A stretch of DNA of 64,000 nt from Methylomagnum ishizawai (GTDB taxonomy: Bacteria > Pseudomonadota > Gammaproteobacteria > Methylococcales > Methylococcaceae): the NCBI RefSeq assembly GCF_900155475.1, contig NZ_FXAM01000001.1, positions 2,712,881 to 2,776,880 on the forward strand. Reading direction: 5' to 3'. Within the stretch, counting starts at the first letter, position 1. Each line of letters begins with the position of its first letter. A program made the translations under genes and the position numbers. The notes below the pieces were generated by a model. That model saw nothing but the letters and a program-made list of their open reading frames with translations, was not told the origin of the DNA and searched no databases. This document shows, piece after piece, positions 9,022-20,529 of the stretch.

Positions 9022-10158
9022 TCAGGGATAGAAGATGAAGAACAGGTAGGCGACGAACAGCATCAGATGCGCCTGTCCCTGCAAGATGGTGGCGCGTCCG
9101 CTGACCAAGGTGATGAGCAGCACCAGAAGGCTGGCGTAGAGCAAAGTGGGATCGATGCCTTCCAGCCCCAGTTCCAGGGTGTGGTTGGACAGGCTGGCGG
9201 CGATCAAGACGGTGGGCACGGTCAGGGCGATGGTGCTGAGGGCCGAGCCCAGGCAAATATTCACCGCCCGCTGCATCCGGTTGGCCAGCGCGGCCCGCAG
9301 CGCTCCCAAACCTTCCGGGGCCAGCACCAAGCCCGACACCACCAAGCCGCCCAAGGCTCCCGGCGCGTGCAAGGTTTCGAGTCCGAAATCGACGAAGCCG
9401 CCCAGATGCTCGGCCAGCAATACGATGGGCACCACCGACAGCAGCAACCCCGCCGCCGACCGGGCGATAGCGCCGGGACCGGCGGGTATTTTATGCACGG
9501 GCTTCTCGCCCAGGTTGTCGTCGAAGCCGTTTTGCTGGGTATTGAACGGATGGTCGAACAGCGAGCGGTGCCTGCCGGTTTGCAACAACAAGAACCCGGC
9601 GTAGACCAGGACGCACAGCGCCCCCAGGAAACCCTCCTGTTGCGGGGCGAGGGTGTGGCCCGCCGAGGACCGGCTGTAGTTCGGCATGACCAGCAGCACC
9701 AGCGACAAGGGCGCGATCAGGTGCAAGAACGACAACGCCCCCCGGAGGTTGAATTCCTGCTCCAGATGCCGCCAACCGCCCGCCGCCAGCGACAAACCGA
9801 CCAGCCCGTTGAGCAGGACCATCAGGGTCGCGAACACGGTATCGCGCAGCAAAGTGGGATTTTGCTGGCCGGTCAACATGATCATCAGCATCAGGCTGAC
9901 CTCGATGGCGGTGGCCGAAAGGGTCAGGACCAGGGTGCCCAAAGGTTCGCCCAGCATGTCGGCCAGATGGTCGGCGTGGCGCACCACGGTGAACACGCAA
10001 CCCAACATGGCGGCGAACACCCCGAGCGCGATGGCCGCCGTCCAGCCCAGGCCGATCCGGTGCGGGTCCAGGCTGGGGGCCAATATGAACGCCAACCAGA
10101 CCAGCCAGCAAGTCAGGGTATAGGCGTGGCGCGAAAGGAAGTCGCTCGCTATCCGCAC
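9022..10158 (-). CDS. chaA: calcium/proton antiporter, ChaA type
   Basis: 378-aa inner-membrane cation/proton exchanger of the CaCA superfamily with about eleven hydrophobic segments. The first conserved alpha repeat GEPLGTLVLTLSATAIEVSL (about 69-88) contains the ion-binding Glu; the second repeat contains a matching APEGLGALRAAL stretch. The start codon is GTG, 3 nt after the uup stop, so the two genes are probably cotranscribed. Family members export Ca2+ and sometimes Na+ or K+; specificity cannot be read here. Confidence 0.88.
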   Translation of the reverse strand: MRIASDFLSRHAYTLTCWLVWLAFILAPSLDPHRIGLGWTAAIALGVFAAMLGCVFTVVRHADHLADMLGEPLGTLVLTLSATAIEVSLMLMIMLTGQQNPTLLRDTVFATLMVLLNGLVGLSLAAGGWRHLEQEFNLRGALSFLHLIAPLSLVLLVMPNYSRSSAGHTLAPQQEGFLGALCVLVYAGFLLLQTGRHRSLFDHPFNTQQNGFDDNLGEKPVHKIPAGPGAIARSAAGLLLSVVPIVLLAEHLGGFVDFGLETLHAPGALGGLVVSGLVLAPEGLGALRAALANRMQRAVNICLGSALSTIALTVPTVLIAASLSNHTLELGLEGIDPTLLYASLLVLLITLVSGRATILQGQAHLMLFVAYLFFIFYP

Positions 10159-10161
10159 AGA

Positions 10162-12063
10162 CTATCCACCCGCCGCTTCCCGCAACGCCTCCAAGGTTTC
10201 CCAGCGGCCATAGGCCAGGGCCAGGCTTTGCTCCAATTCGGCCATCCGCACCTGGGCCTGGGTGATGGCGTCCTTGCTTTGCTGGTAGAACCCGGCATCG
10301 GCCATACGCTGGTTCAGCGCGGCGATCTCGGTTTCCAGTTGTTCGATCTTTTCCGGCAAGCCTTCCAATTCCTTCTGCTCCTTGAAACTCATCTTCTTGG
10401 GCTTGGCGGACGCGGTGGATTGGGCCGGAGCGGTTTTTTCGGGGACCGGCTTGGCCGGGGCGGAAACCGGCGCGGGCCGTTGGCGCAACCAATCGTCGTA
10501 GCCGCCCACGTATTCGTTGACCTTGCCTTCGCCCTCGAATACCAGCACGCTGGTGACGAGATTATTCAAAAAGGCGCGGTCGTGGCTGACCACCAGGACC
10601 GTACCGTTGAACTCGGTCAGAAGTTCTTCCAGCAAATCCAGGGTGTCGGCGTCGAGGTCGTTGGTGGGTTCGTCCAGCACCAGCAAATTGGCCGGTTGGG
10701 TGAACAAGCGGGCCAGCAGCAGCCGGTTGCGCTCACCGCCGGACAGCGATTTCACCGGCTGGCGGGCGCGGTCGGGGCTGAATAGGAAATCCCTGAGATA
10801 GCCGATGGCGTGGGTATTGCGGCCATTGATGGTGACCCGGTCGCTGCCCTGGGCCACGTTGTCGATCACCGAAGCTTCCTCGTCCAACTGGGCGCGGTAT
10901 TGGTCGAAATAGGCGATTTCCAGGTTCGTGCCCAGCTTGATCTGGCCGCTGGTGGGCTGCAATTGGCCCAGGATCAGGCGCAGCAAGGTGGTCTTGCCGC
11001 AGCCGTTGGGACCGATAATGCCGATCTTGTCGCCGCGCAGGAGGGTGGTCGAAAAATCCCGCACGATGGTCCGGCCCTCGTAGCCGAAGCCGATATTCTC
11101 GGCCTCGGCCACCAACTTGCCGGAGCGCTCGGCCTGCTGCACCAGCATATTGACCTGCCCCACCCTGGCCCGCCGTTCGCCGCGCTCCTTCCGCATCTCC
11201 ACCAAACGCTTGACCCGGCCCATGTCGCGGGTGCGGCGGGCCTTGATGCCTTGGCGGATCCAGACTTCCTCCTGGGCCAGGCGCTTGTCGAATTCGGCCT
11301 CCTGCTTGGCCTCGGCCTCCAACAGTTCCTCCTTGCGGCGCAGATAGGTCGGGTAATCCCCTGGGAAATCGGTGAGCCGACCCCGGTCCAGTTCGATGAT
11401 GCGGGTGGCGAGCTTTTGCAGGAACACCCGGTCGTGGGTGATGAAGATCAAGGTGCCGGGCCAACCCAGCAGGAATTCCTCCAGCCAGAGGATGGCGTCG
11501 AGGTCGAGATGGTTGGTGGGCTCGTCCAGCAGCAGCACCTCCGGCTGGATGGCCAAGGCCCGCGCCAGCAACACCCGCCGTTTCAACCCCCCCGACAAAG
11601 AGGCGATATCATCGTCGCCGGGCAGACCCAGCCGGGTCAGGAGGTTCTGTATCCGCTGTTCGATATCCCAGGCCCCGGCGGCTTCGATGGCGTGCTGGCA
11701 GGCTTCCATTTCCGCGAGGTCGGCGGGATCGGGGTCCAAGCCGATACGGTGCGACAGTTTGTGGAAGCGGCGCAGGGTCGCGCCGATGCCACCCAAGCCG
11801 CCGACCACCACGTCGAACACGCTGCCCGAAGTGTCCAACGGCACCTCTTGTTCCAGCCGCGCCACTTTGGTCCCGTCGGCATAGGCGATATCGCCGTCGT
11901 CCGGGCCGATATCGCGGGACAGCAACTTGAGGAAGGTGGATTTGCCGGTGCCGTTGCGGCCCACCAAGGCCACCCGCTCGCCTTTTTCCACGGAGAAATC
12001 GATGCCGTCCAACAGCGGATGGCCGTAGCCGAGATGCACATTGCGTAGGGAAATCAGTGTCAT
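10162..12063 (-). CDS. uup: ABC-F family ATPase Uup
   Basis: 633-aa soluble protein with two ABC ATPase domains in tandem: Walker A GRNGTGKST and GPNGCGKTT, signatures LSGGLKRR and LSGGERNR, and Walker B LLLDEPTNHLDL and LVLDEPTNDLDA. The two are joined by the ABC-F linker, and the C-terminal coiled coil (about 555-633, rich in Glu/Gln/Leu) marks the Uup branch, which binds branched DNA and the ribosome. The ATG at 12063 was preferred because the family N-terminus MTLISLRNVHLGYG starts there. The gene is followed by chaA. Confidence 0.93.
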   Translation of the reverse strand: MTLISLRNVHLGYGHPLLDGIDFSVEKGERVALVGRNGTGKSTFLKLLSRDIGPDDGDIAYADGTKVARLEQEVPLDTSGSVFDVVVGGLGGIGATLRRFHKLSHRIGLDPDPADLAEMEACQHAIEAAGAWDIEQRIQNLLTRLGLPGDDDIASLSGGLKRRVLLARALAIQPEVLLLDEPTNHLDLDAILWLEEFLLGWPGTLIFITHDRVFLQKLATRIIELDRGRLTDFPGDYPTYLRRKEELLEAEAKQEAEFDKRLAQEEVWIRQGIKARRTRDMGRVKRLVEMRKERGERRARVGQVNMLVQQAERSGKLVAEAENIGFGYEGRTIVRDFSTTLLRGDKIGIIGPNGCGKTTLLRLILGQLQPTSGQIKLGTNLEIAYFDQYRAQLDEEASVIDNVAQGSDRVTINGRNTHAIGYLRDFLFSPDRARQPVKSLSGGERNRLLLARLFTQPANLLVLDEPTNDLDADTLDLLEELLTEFNGTVLVVSHDRAFLNNLVTSVLVFEGEGKVNEYVGGYDDWLRQRPAPVSAPAKPVPEKTAPAQSTASAKPKKMSFKEQKELEGLPEKIEQLETEIAALNQRMADAGFYQQSKDAITQAQVRMAELEQSLALAYGRWETLEALREAAGG

Positions 12064-12147
12064 GGGTAATATCGGATGAAGCGGGCGGGAACGGGGCCTC
12101 CCGACCCGAGGCTTAAAGGGCGGGGATTTTAACACCCCGGCCCCGGC

Positions 12148-14577
12148 TCACGGGTGTGGACCGGCGGCGGTCTCGCGCTGGGACACCAAACCGGCGGCGA
12201 CCAACCGCACCATCAGTTCCTTGACGACCTCGGGGTCGGTAACGACCTCGTAGAACAAGCGCCCGCCGGTTTCCTCGACATCGGCGTCGTTGCCGATCCA
12301 AAGACGCACCGGGGCTTCGCGGATCACCAGCCAATGCATGGCCCCGATCTTATCGGGATAACGCCCGACATAGAACAGGCTGTTGGGACTGTATTGCGGA
12401 AACCGGGCCTCGATCCGTTGCAAAGCCAATTCCTTGCGCAGTTTGGGGAAGGCCGCCGCGTCCAGTTCGATGCCGTTGACGTTGTAGCGCAGCAGGTTAT
12501 CGCCGCTGTCCTTCTGCATGATGCCCTGGTTGACCGGCTCGGCCACCTCGACCCCGCGCGGCAACCGCGCCCCGATACGGGTCTGGCGCAAGGACGCCGC
12601 GCAGGACGACAGCCGGTCGGCGCGGTTGATGGCGGCGGAAATCACGATCTCGTGGTCGCCGTCGTAGAGGAAGGCCGGGGCTTCGTCGAGATAGCAAATC
12701 CCCAGGCCCAGTTCCAATGGCGGCAGGTCGTGCTTGCGGTTCTGGGCGTTCTGTAGGTCCACCACATCCAGGATTTTGCGGGCCAAGCCGGCGGCGCGGC
12801 ACACCGACAGCCAATCCTGCGGGGCGCTCTCGTATTCGTAGAGGCTGAGGATGACCGCATCGCCCTCCACGAACACCTTCTTGGCCCCGAATTTCTCCAA
12901 CAGGTCGTTGATGGGCGTGAAGAAATTGAGGGTGAAATGGGTGGCGGGGTTCAAATTGCGCTTGCGCAATTCCTTGGTGATGCGGCTGGAACCGCGCAGG
13001 TCGGCCTTGAGGATGGTATGGCCGCAAATATCGTTGGGGTCTTTGATCCGCTCCTCGGGCAGCACGAATTCGTGCAGGCTGCGGTTGCTGCGCGATAGCT
13101 CGATATGCGACGGCTGCTCCAACAGGTTGATCTGGTCCATGATCCAGAAGGCGCGATGGGCCAGCTTGAGGTCGCGCCGCAAGCGGGCGAAGCGCACCAT
13201 GAAATCGGCCACGCATTTCTCGCGCTCGGGCTGGCCGCGGCGGCGCAGGCCGGTTTTGCTGTGTTCCAGCCGCTTGATGGCGGCATCGACATCGGCGATG
13301 CCCTTGATATGGGCCAAACGCTTGCCCATCGCCACACGGGTAATATCGCCCTCCAGGTATTCGATAATCATCCGCACCGGCACCTGTCCGCCCAGTTGCT
13401 CGAACACCGCCGGGGCTTCGTGCAAGGCGTAGACCCGCTCCAGCAAACCGATGGACCGGAAACGGAGCTGGGCTTCCCGCGCCAGTTGGAGCCGGAAAGC
13501 CATGTGGTATTGGGGCTGGGGCGAGGGCGGGTCCAGCAGCAGGCTGCTTTCCTCGGAGCGGTCCAGGGCTTCGGGTTCCTCGCCCTCGATGGACAAGAGG
13601 CGTTTGAAATTGCCGGGGTCGTCCAGCCAACTGGTGCGGCCCTGGGCGTATTCCTCCTCGCGCAAGGCCCGGTCCAGCAGCAAATCCACATCCAAGAAAC
13701 CGGGCAGGTTGCCCTGGTCCAGCCGGAGGCGCGAGCCGAACCTGGCGCTGGCCGCCGCTTCCGGCAGGGCATCGGTGGGCAGCGGGGGCTGGGTCCATTC
13801 CGGCAGGTAATCGGCGAACAGGCCGGTGATGACCTGGTTGATCTCGGCGAACTCGCCCAGGTTGTCGCGCCGCCCGCCGACCGGCGGATAGTGCTTGACC
13901 AATTGCTCATCTTGCCAAGGACTCGGCAACAGCAGGATGGGATTGAACAAAATCTCACGCGGCACCGGCCAGGAACGCCCGAGCAAGGATTTACGGCGCT
14001 TGGCCAACACCCCCGCCTCGACCTTCAACACCTGCCCGAACAAGCTCTGCGCCACCCGGTGGTGGATTTGCGGCATCTCGCGGGACAGGGCCGCCAACTG
14101 GTCGTAGATGCGCATGGCCTTACCGCCACCGCATTCCTGATAACCGCGCTCCTGATGGAGTCCGTCGCGGAAATTCCGCAATTCCGCCCCGACCAGCACC
14201 AGCAGGAATTTGAACAAGGCGAACTGGGCGAGTTGTATCGGTTCGCGCTGGTTGGCTTTGCGGGCCACGCCCAGGGCCGCATCCATCAACTCGGCATAGT
14301 GCCTCAGGAAGGTATCGACAGTTTTGGGAGTGGGCGGGGCGATCCATTTGGATTTCCAGCCCAGGTTCGCGTTGGCGTCGTACTGGATGGACTGGCGGAC
14401 CAGGCGGACGGCGGCTTCGGCGAATTTCGGACTCAGCATCACATCGATATGGACGTTATCGATGCCTTTGCTGAAACGGTCGAGCTTGAAGCGGAACGGC
14501 GGGGGCGCCGCCAAAGGAGCGACGAGTTTCCCGGTATCCGGCTTCTGCTTCAGGAAAAAATCGAATCCGAACAACAT
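12148..14577 (-). CDS. large protein with class III nucleotidyl cyclase-like domain
   Basis: 809-aa protein that I do not recognise as a named family. Residues about 517-660 match a class III adenylate/guanylate cyclase fold: metal Asp 526 in ADLRGSS, second metal Asp 573 in VEGDAVI, a beta strand LELGLGICY (about 621-629) and INRADRLSS (650-658) carrying the transition-state Asn/Arg pattern. The N-terminal 500 residues are helical and rich in charged residues with no signal peptide or TM helix. If active it would make a cyclic nucleotide, but a substrate-specifying Lys is not evident. It stands 84 nt upstream of uup. A cyclase-fold protein working as a scaffold is an alternative. Confidence 0.6.
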   Translation of the reverse strand: MLFGFDFFLKQKPDTGKLVAPLAAPPPFRFKLDRFSKGIDNVHIDVMLSPKFAEAAVRLVRQSIQYDANANLGWKSKWIAPPTPKTVDTFLRHYAELMDAALGVARKANQREPIQLAQFALFKFLLVLVGAELRNFRDGLHQERGYQECGGGKAMRIYDQLAALSREMPQIHHRVAQSLFGQVLKVEAGVLAKRRKSLLGRSWPVPREILFNPILLLPSPWQDEQLVKHYPPVGGRRDNLGEFAEINQVITGLFADYLPEWTQPPLPTDALPEAAASARFGSRLRLDQGNLPGFLDVDLLLDRALREEEYAQGRTSWLDDPGNFKRLLSIEGEEPEALDRSEESSLLLDPPSPQPQYHMAFRLQLAREAQLRFRSIGLLERVYALHEAPAVFEQLGGQVPVRMIIEYLEGDITRVAMGKRLAHIKGIADVDAAIKRLEHSKTGLRRRGQPEREKCVADFMVRFARLRRDLKLAHRAFWIMDQINLLEQPSHIELSRSNRSLHEFVLPEERIKDPNDICGHTILKADLRGSSRITKELRKRNLNPATHFTLNFFTPINDLLEKFGAKKVFVEGDAVILSLYEYESAPQDWLSVCRAAGLARKILDVVDLQNAQNRKHDLPPLELGLGICYLDEAPAFLYDGDHEIVISAAINRADRLSSCAASLRQTRIGARLPRGVEVAEPVNQGIMQKDSGDNLLRYNVNGIELDAAAFPKLRKELALQRIEARFPQYSPNSLFYVGRYPDKIGAMHWLVIREAPVRLWIGNDADVEETGGRLFYEVVTDPEVVKELMVRLVAAGLVSQRETAAGPHP

Positions 14578-14778
14578 GCCTGGGATCGTCGTCGTTGGAG
14601 GGTGGACAGGTTCCGTAACCGGCCAATCCCCGCACCGCTCCGGGGCGGGTATCCACTATAGCGCAGAAGGAATTGCCGATACGCGCGAACCGTACAAGAA
14701 ACATGGACCTATACACAAGCCGCTAGTGTAACAGGCGACATGGTCGGCGATGACAAAATCACGCAAACCGCACCAACG

Positions 14779-14803
14779 AAAACACGGCCCGCAGGCCGTG
14801 TTT
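14779..14803 (-). terminator. Rho-independent terminator of gltA
   Basis: A perfect 10-bp stem (AAACACGGCC at 14780-14789 with 14794-14803) and CGCA loop is followed on the minus strand by TTTTC. It lies 27 nt past the gltA stop codon. Confidence 0.75.
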
Positions 14804-14829
14804 CCAGGGGGAAAACCCAGCGCCGCGCC

Positions 14830-16140
<1,311 letters not shown>

Positions 16141-16395
16141 GGCTGATTGACCTCTCTTGCCGGGATTGAGCTTCACCGGAGTGTAACGACAACCCGCGGG
16201 GCTAGGCTAGCCCGGCGGAACGATGGGATTCCGGGAACGGGAGCCCGGACGGAAACCAGGCCGATAGTACGGGAAAAGCCGGAGCGCCCGGAAATCAAGA
16301 CCCATGATCCGGCCAATACGGGCGGGATGGCGGAATTGCCTGATCTTGGGCGGATTTTGGTCCAACTTGGCCGGGGACGCGGAAACAATATATTT
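16141..16395. other. intergenic region upstream of gltA
   Basis: 255 nt between cptA and gltA. It holds a perfect hairpin at 16199-16213 (GGGCTA-GGC-TAGCCC) and an AT-rich patch at about 16383-16394 that could be part of a minus-strand promoter. No gene seen. Confidence 0.35.
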
Positions 16396-16857
16396 TCAGC
16401 CGCCCTCCCCGCTGGGCTGGCGCTCCCACTCCCCGCAACGCAAACCCACCCGCAAACGCCGGAACGCTTCCACGTCCACGGCGTCGCGGACTATGGGAAT
16501 CGCCAGCAAGCGCCCGTCCAGGGTCCGCAAGCGCAAGATCACGACCCAAGCCGTGACCACGCAGCCTCCGGCCAGCGTCCCCTCGACCGGCCCGGCGCGG
16601 CCCGAGACCACGACCCCGCCCTCCCCGTCCAATACGACTTCCCGCACCCGCGGCATCACGCCGTAATCCCGGCGCACGGCGCGATAACTCAAGGCGACGG
16701 CGAAGAGCAGCGGCGGTTTGGCCCACCACGGCAGGCCGTTCGCCACGGCGCACCCTCCGGCCAGGAGATGCAGGGCCGCGAGGAGGCCCAACAACCGCCG
16801 GGAAGGCTCAAGCCGGAGCAGGAGGGAGGTTTTGGAGTTTGCGGATGAGGGCGGCAA
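16396..16857 (-). CDS. cptA: YgfX/CptA-like membrane protein
   Basis: About 153-aa protein with two adjacent N-terminal TM segments (RLLGLLAALHLLAGGCAV and WWAKPPLLFAVALSYRA) and a cytoplasmic beta-rich tail, the layout of YgfX (CptA), encoded with sdhE in enterobacteria and proposed to act on cell division proteins. No ATG fits: I chose the TTG at 16857 because AGGAGG lies 6 nt upstream of it inside sdhE. This gives a 50-nt overlap with sdhE. An ATG at 16908 is the alternative. Confidence 0.65.
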   Translation of the reverse strand: MPPSSANSKTSLLLRLEPSRRLLGLLAALHLLAGGCAVANGLPWWAKPPLLFAVALSYRAVRRDYGVMPRVREVVLDGEGGVVVSGRAGPVEGTLAGGCVVTAWVVILRLRTLDGRLLAIPIVRDAVDVEAFRRLRVGLRCGEWERQPSGEGG

Positions 16858-17053
16858 GTTCGGCCTCCTCGGGCAAGGGGCCACCGCCGAGATAATGCCA
16901 AAGCTCATCGTCCTGGAGTTCCAGCAAACGCTGGAACGCCCGCTGCTCGGCGGGCGGGGCGGTCGCATAGCCCTGGGCCAGATAGCGCCCGATCAGGAGA
17001 TCGAGTTCGCGCATCCCGCGCCGACACAGCCAGCGCTGCCTCGCCGAGAGCAT
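16808..17053 (-). CDS. sdhE: succinate dehydrogenase flavinylation factor SdhE (CptB)
   Basis: 81-aa cytoplasmic helical protein of the SdhE/Sdh5/YgfY family, which promotes covalent FAD attachment to SdhA. The conserved RRGMRELDLLIGRYL motif (about 11-25), containing the RGxxE FAD-transfer signature, and LLELQDDELW (about 43-52) are both present. It starts 3 nt after the sdhB stop, so it is part of the sdh operon, the expected context. Confidence 0.92.
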   Translation of the reverse strand: MLSARQRWLCRRGMRELDLLIGRYLAQGYATAPPAEQRAFQRLLELQDDELWHYLGGGPLPEEAELAALIRKLQNLPPAPA

Positions 17054-17056
17054 GGC

Positions 17057-17839
17057 CTAGCGCTGGCGTTCGACCAGCAGTTTCTTGATCTCGGCGATGG
17101 CCTTGGCCGGGTTCAAGGATTTGGGGCAGGTGTCGGTGCAGTTCATGATGGTATGGCAACGGTAGAGCTTGAACGGGTCTTCCAGGGCGTCCAGGCGCTC
17201 GCCGGTGAATTCGTCGCGGCTGTCCTGTATCCAGCGCTGGGCTTGCAACAGGGTCGCCGGTCCCAGGTAGCGCTCGCTGTTCCACCAATAACTGGGGCAA
17301 CTGGTCGAGCAACAGGCGCACAGGATGCAATCGTACAGCCCGTCGAGCTTGGCCCGTTCCTCGCGGCTTTGTGGACGCTCGCGGTCGGCGGGCGGCGGGG
17401 TCTGGGTTTGAATCCAGGGCTTGACCGAGGCGTATTGCGCGAAGAAATGGGTCATGTCCGGCACCAAATCCTTCACCACCGGCAAATGCGGCAGCGGATA
17501 GATTTTCACGGTGTCGGCGCAATCTTCCAGCGCCTTGGTGCAGGCCAGGGTATTGCGCCCGTCGATATTCATGGCGCAGGAACCGCAGACACCCTCCCGG
17601 CAGGAACGCCGGAACGCGAGGGTGCTGTCAATCTCGTTCTTGATCTTGAGGACGGCGTCCAACACCATCGGCCCGCAGCGGTCGAGGTCGATATGGAACA
17701 CATCCAGGCGCGGGTTGCCGCCGGTCTCGGGATCGTAGCGATAGACCTCGACGCGGCGGATGCGGGTCGCGCCTTGCGGGGCGGGATAGACCTTGCCGGA
17801 CTGGACTTGGGAATGCTTGGGGAGGGTGAGTTGGACCAT
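17057..17839 (-). CDS. sdhB: succinate dehydrogenase iron-sulfur subunit
   Basis: 260-aa subunit carrying three Fe-S clusters between SdhA and quinone. The N-terminal plant-type ferredoxin site is [12 protein letters not shown] (about 80-91) with a later Cys in TLACTKAL; the C-terminal dicluster motifs [16 protein letters not shown] and [17 protein letters not shown] are intact. It follows sdhA by 43 nt. Confidence 0.97.
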   Translation of the reverse strand: MVQLTLPKHSQVQSGKVYPAPQGATRIRRVEVYRYDPETGGNPRLDVFHIDLDRCGPMVLDAVLKIKNEIDSTLAFRRSCREGVCGSCAMNIDGRNTLACTKALEDCADTVKIYPLPHLPVVKDLVPDMTHFFAQYASVKPWIQTQTPPPADRERPQSREERAKLDGLYDCILCACCSTSCPSYWWNSERYLGPATLLQAQRWIQDSRDEFTGERLDALEDPFKLYRCHTIMNCTDTCPKSLNPAKAIAEIKKLLVERQR

Positions 17840-17882
17840 GGTCTTGGATTCGCTCGCTGGGAAAAGCCTGCAATAGCCGCGA

Positions 17883-19670
17883 TCAATAAACCCGCTTCTT
17901 GGGCGGTATCACCGCGACCTCGTCGGTCAAGGTGTATAGATGGACCGGACGGTAGCCGATGGCGACCTTGTTGTCCGCATCCAGCCACAGCAGCGAATGC
18001 TTGAGCCACTGCTCGTCGTCGCGCTCGGGGAAATCCTCCCGCGCATGGCCGCCACGGCTTTCCTCGCGGTTCAGGGCACCGGCAATCGTCACCATGGCCT
18101 GGCCCAGGAGATTGTCGAGTTCCAGGGTTTCGGCCAGATCGGTATTCCACACCAGGGAGTGATCCTCGACCTTCACATCCGGGAAAGTGGCCATCACCTG
18201 GGCCAACTGCTCCACCCCCTCGCGCAGCACCTCGCCGGTACGGAACACGCTGGCGTGGTTTTGCATGGTCTTCTGCATGGCAAGGCGGATTTCGGCGGTC
18301 TTGAGCGTACCTTTGGCATGGCGCAAGCGGTCGAAGCGGTCCAACTGCGCTTCCCAGGCGCTCTCCGCCAGCGGCTTATGCGGCTGGCCGGATTTGATCA
18401 ATTCGGCGCAACGGATACCGGCGGCGCGTCCGAACACCACCAAGTCCAACAGCGAATTGGAACCCAGGCGGTTGGCCCCATGCACCGAGACGCAAGCCGC
18501 CTCGCCTATCGCCATCAGCCCTGGCACCACGGTTTCCGGGTTGCCGTCCTTGAGCGTGACCACTTCGCAACGGTAATTGGTGGGAATGCCGCCCATGTTG
18601 TAATGCACAGTCGGCAACACCGGCATCGGCTCCTTGCGGCAATCGACCCCGGCGAAAATCTTGGCGGTCTCGGCGATGCCGGGCAGGCGCTCGTCGATGA
18701 TGGCCGGGTCCACATGCTGGATATTCAGATGGATGTAATCCTTGTCGGGACCGCAGCCCCTCCCTGCGCGGATTTCCATGGTGATGGCCCGGCTCACCAC
18801 GTCGCGCGAGGCCAAATCCTTGGCGTGAGGGGCATACCGCTCCATGAAACGCTCGCCCTCGGAATTGGTGAGATAACCGCCCTCCCCGCGTACACCCTCG
18901 CTGATGAGGCAACCCGCGCCATAGATGCCGGTGGGATGGAATTGCACGAACTCCATATCCTGCAAGGGCAAACCGGCGCGAAGCACCATGCCGTTGCCGT
19001 CGCCCGTGGTGGTATGGGCGGCGGTGCAAGAGAAATAAGTGCGCCCATAACCGCCGGTCGCCAGGATCACCATATGCGAGCGGAACAGGTGCAGGCTGCC
19101 GTCCTCCAAACGCCAAGCCAACACGCCCCGGCATACGCCTTCGTCCATGATCAGGTCGAGGGTGATGTATTCGACGAAGAATTCGACCTCGTGCTTGAGC
19201 GATTGTTGATAGAGCGTGTGCAGGATGGCGTGGCCGGTCTTGTCAGCGGCGGCGCAGGTGCGCTGGGCGGTGCCTTCGCCGAAGCGGGTGGTCATGCCGC
19301 CGAAGGGCCGCTGGTAAATCTTGCCGTTCTCGGTGCGGGAGAACGGCACGCCGTAATGCTCCAGTTCGATCACGGCGGGGATGGCCTCGCGGCACATGTA
19401 TTCGATGGCGTCCTGGTCGCCCAGCCAGTCCGAACCCTTGACGGTGTCGTACATATGCCAGCGCCAATCGTCCTCGCCCATGTTGCCGAGCGCGGCGCTG
19501 ATGCCGCCCTGGGCCGCCACCGTGTGGCTACGGGTCGGGAACACTTTGGTCAGGCAGGCGGTTTTCAAGCCCTTCTCGGCCAGGCCGAGCGCGGCGCGGA
19601 GCCCGGCCCCGCCTGCGCCCACCACGACGGCGTCGTAGGTGTGGCGGATGATTTCGTAAGCCTTGGCCAT
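17883..19670 (-). CDS. sdhA: succinate dehydrogenase flavoprotein subunit
   Basis: 595-aa FAD subunit that oxidises succinate to fumarate. It shows the FAD-binding [14 protein letters not shown] loop, the FAD-linking histidine in [11 protein letters not shown] and the active-site stretch with [19 protein letters not shown]. The start at 19670 ([13 protein letters not shown]) is right after the sdhD stop at 19672, so the two cistrons nearly touch. Full length. Confidence 0.97.
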   Translation of the reverse strand: MAKAYEIIRHTYDAVVVGAGGAGLRAALGLAEKGLKTACLTKVFPTRSHTVAAQGGISAALGNMGEDDWRWHMYDTVKGSDWLGDQDAIEYMCREAIPAVIELEHYGVPFSRTENGKIYQRPFGGMTTRFGEGTAQRTCAAADKTGHAILHTLYQQSLKHEVEFFVEYITLDLIMDEGVCRGVLAWRLEDGSLHLFRSHMVILATGGYGRTYFSCTAAHTTTGDGNGMVLRAGLPLQDMEFVQFHPTGIYGAGCLISEGVRGEGGYLTNSEGERFMERYAPHAKDLASRDVVSRAITMEIRAGRGCGPDKDYIHLNIQHVDPAIIDERLPGIAETAKIFAGVDCRKEPMPVLPTVHYNMGGIPTNYRCEVVTLKDGNPETVVPGLMAIGEAACVSVHGANRLGSNSLLDLVVFGRAAGIRCAELIKSGQPHKPLAESAWEAQLDRFDRLRHAKGTLKTAEIRLAMQKTMQNHASVFRTGEVLREGVEQLAQVMATFPDVKVEDHSLVWNTDLAETLELDNLLGQAMVTIAGALNREESRGGHAREDFPERDDEQWLKHSLLWLDADNKVAIGYRPVHLYTLTDEVAVIPPKKRVY

Positions 19671-19671
19671 A

Positions 19672-20052
19672 TCAGTCCACGAAGAGGATGCGGAAGGTGG
19701 CATAAATCGCCGCCAATCCCAGGAAATAAAACACCAGCTTGACGCCGAGCAAGGCGAAGATTTTGACCCAATCGGTATGCACGTAGTCTTCGATGACGAC
19801 TTGCAGCCCCAACACGGCATGGTGGGCGGTGGCGATGATGAAGGACAGCAGCAACAGGCTGTTCCAGGGGTTTTTAACCCAGGCCAGCACGGCGGCGTGG
19901 TCCAGGCCGGGGAGGCCCGCGACCGAGAGCGCGAACCAGAAGGTCAGGGGGACCAAGGCGATGGCGGTGACGCGCTGACGCCACCATTCATGGGAACCCA
20001 CGCCCGCCGAACCCAAGCCACGGGCCTTGGCGAGCGGTGTTTGATAATTCAT
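19672..20052 (-). CDS. sdhD: succinate dehydrogenase membrane anchor subunit
   Basis: 126-aa anchor with three predicted TM helices. Residues [18 protein letters not shown] and [20 protein letters not shown] (haem b and quinone region) are family hallmarks. ATG at 20052 was chosen since the longer frame upstream overlaps sdhC antisensibly with no homology. It lies 41 nt past the sdhC stop. Confidence 0.93.
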   Translation of the reverse strand: MNYQTPLAKARGLGSAGVGSHEWWRQRVTAIALVPLTFWFALSVAGLPGLDHAAVLAWVKNPWNSLLLLSFIIATAHHAVLGLQVVIEDYVHTDWVKIFALLGVKLVFYFLGLAAIYATFRILFVD

Positions 20053-20093
20053 AGAGGCAGCCTCGAAGTTGCGTATCCAAGCGGGAACCGGAC

Positions 20094-20474
20094 CTAGCCG
20101 CCGATCCAAGCGGCGAGCATCGCGCCCAGGGTCAGCAGCACCGAGGCCGCCAGTTCCACATAGCCATAAAATTGCAGGGTGTCGCGCTCCAGGCCATGCA
20201 CGGTGTCCCAGACCAGGTGGCGGACCCCGTGGCAGAGATGGAAGAACAGCGCGTAAATCCAGCCCCACAACAACAGCCGCCCCAGGAAGGAATCCAGCAG
20301 CGCCTGGGCCAGGGCGTAATGGGAACCGCCCTGCGCCACCGCCATCAGGAACACGACCCACAACACCAAGCCGAGGCTCAACACCACCCCGGTGATCCTG
20401 TGGCTGATGGAGAGCAGCGCCGTGAGGGGCAGACGGTAGACTTGGAGATGCGGCGAGAGGGGACGTTCGCTCAT
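20094..20474 (-). CDS. sdhC: succinate dehydrogenase cytochrome b556 subunit
   Basis: 126-aa anchor subunit. The N-terminal RPLSPHLQVYRLPLTALLSI and SISHRITGVVL motifs (quinone site Ser/Arg) and the haem-ligand HLCHGVRHLVWDTVHG are present, with three TM helices. It is 55 nt downstream of the small SDHAF4-like gene. Confidence 0.94.
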   Translation of the reverse strand: MSERPLSPHLQVYRLPLTALLSISHRITGVVLSLGLVLWVVFLMAVAQGGSHYALAQALLDSFLGRLLLWGWIYALFFHLCHGVRHLVWDTVHGLERDTLQFYGYVELAASVLLTLGAMLAAWIGG

Positions 20475-20529
20475 TGTGGCCTTCTTATCAAGGTTACGCA
20501 GTAAACACCGCTAGGAAACAGTCGCCGCG

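Noticed and set aside
8887..10785. 632-aa plus-strand frame over chaA and uup
   Set aside because: Gln/Arg/His/Gly-rich shadow of two well-recognised minus-strand genes.
17940..19742. 600-aa plus-strand frame over sdhA
   Set aside because: Antisense shadow; sdhA on the minus strand has all its active-site motifs.
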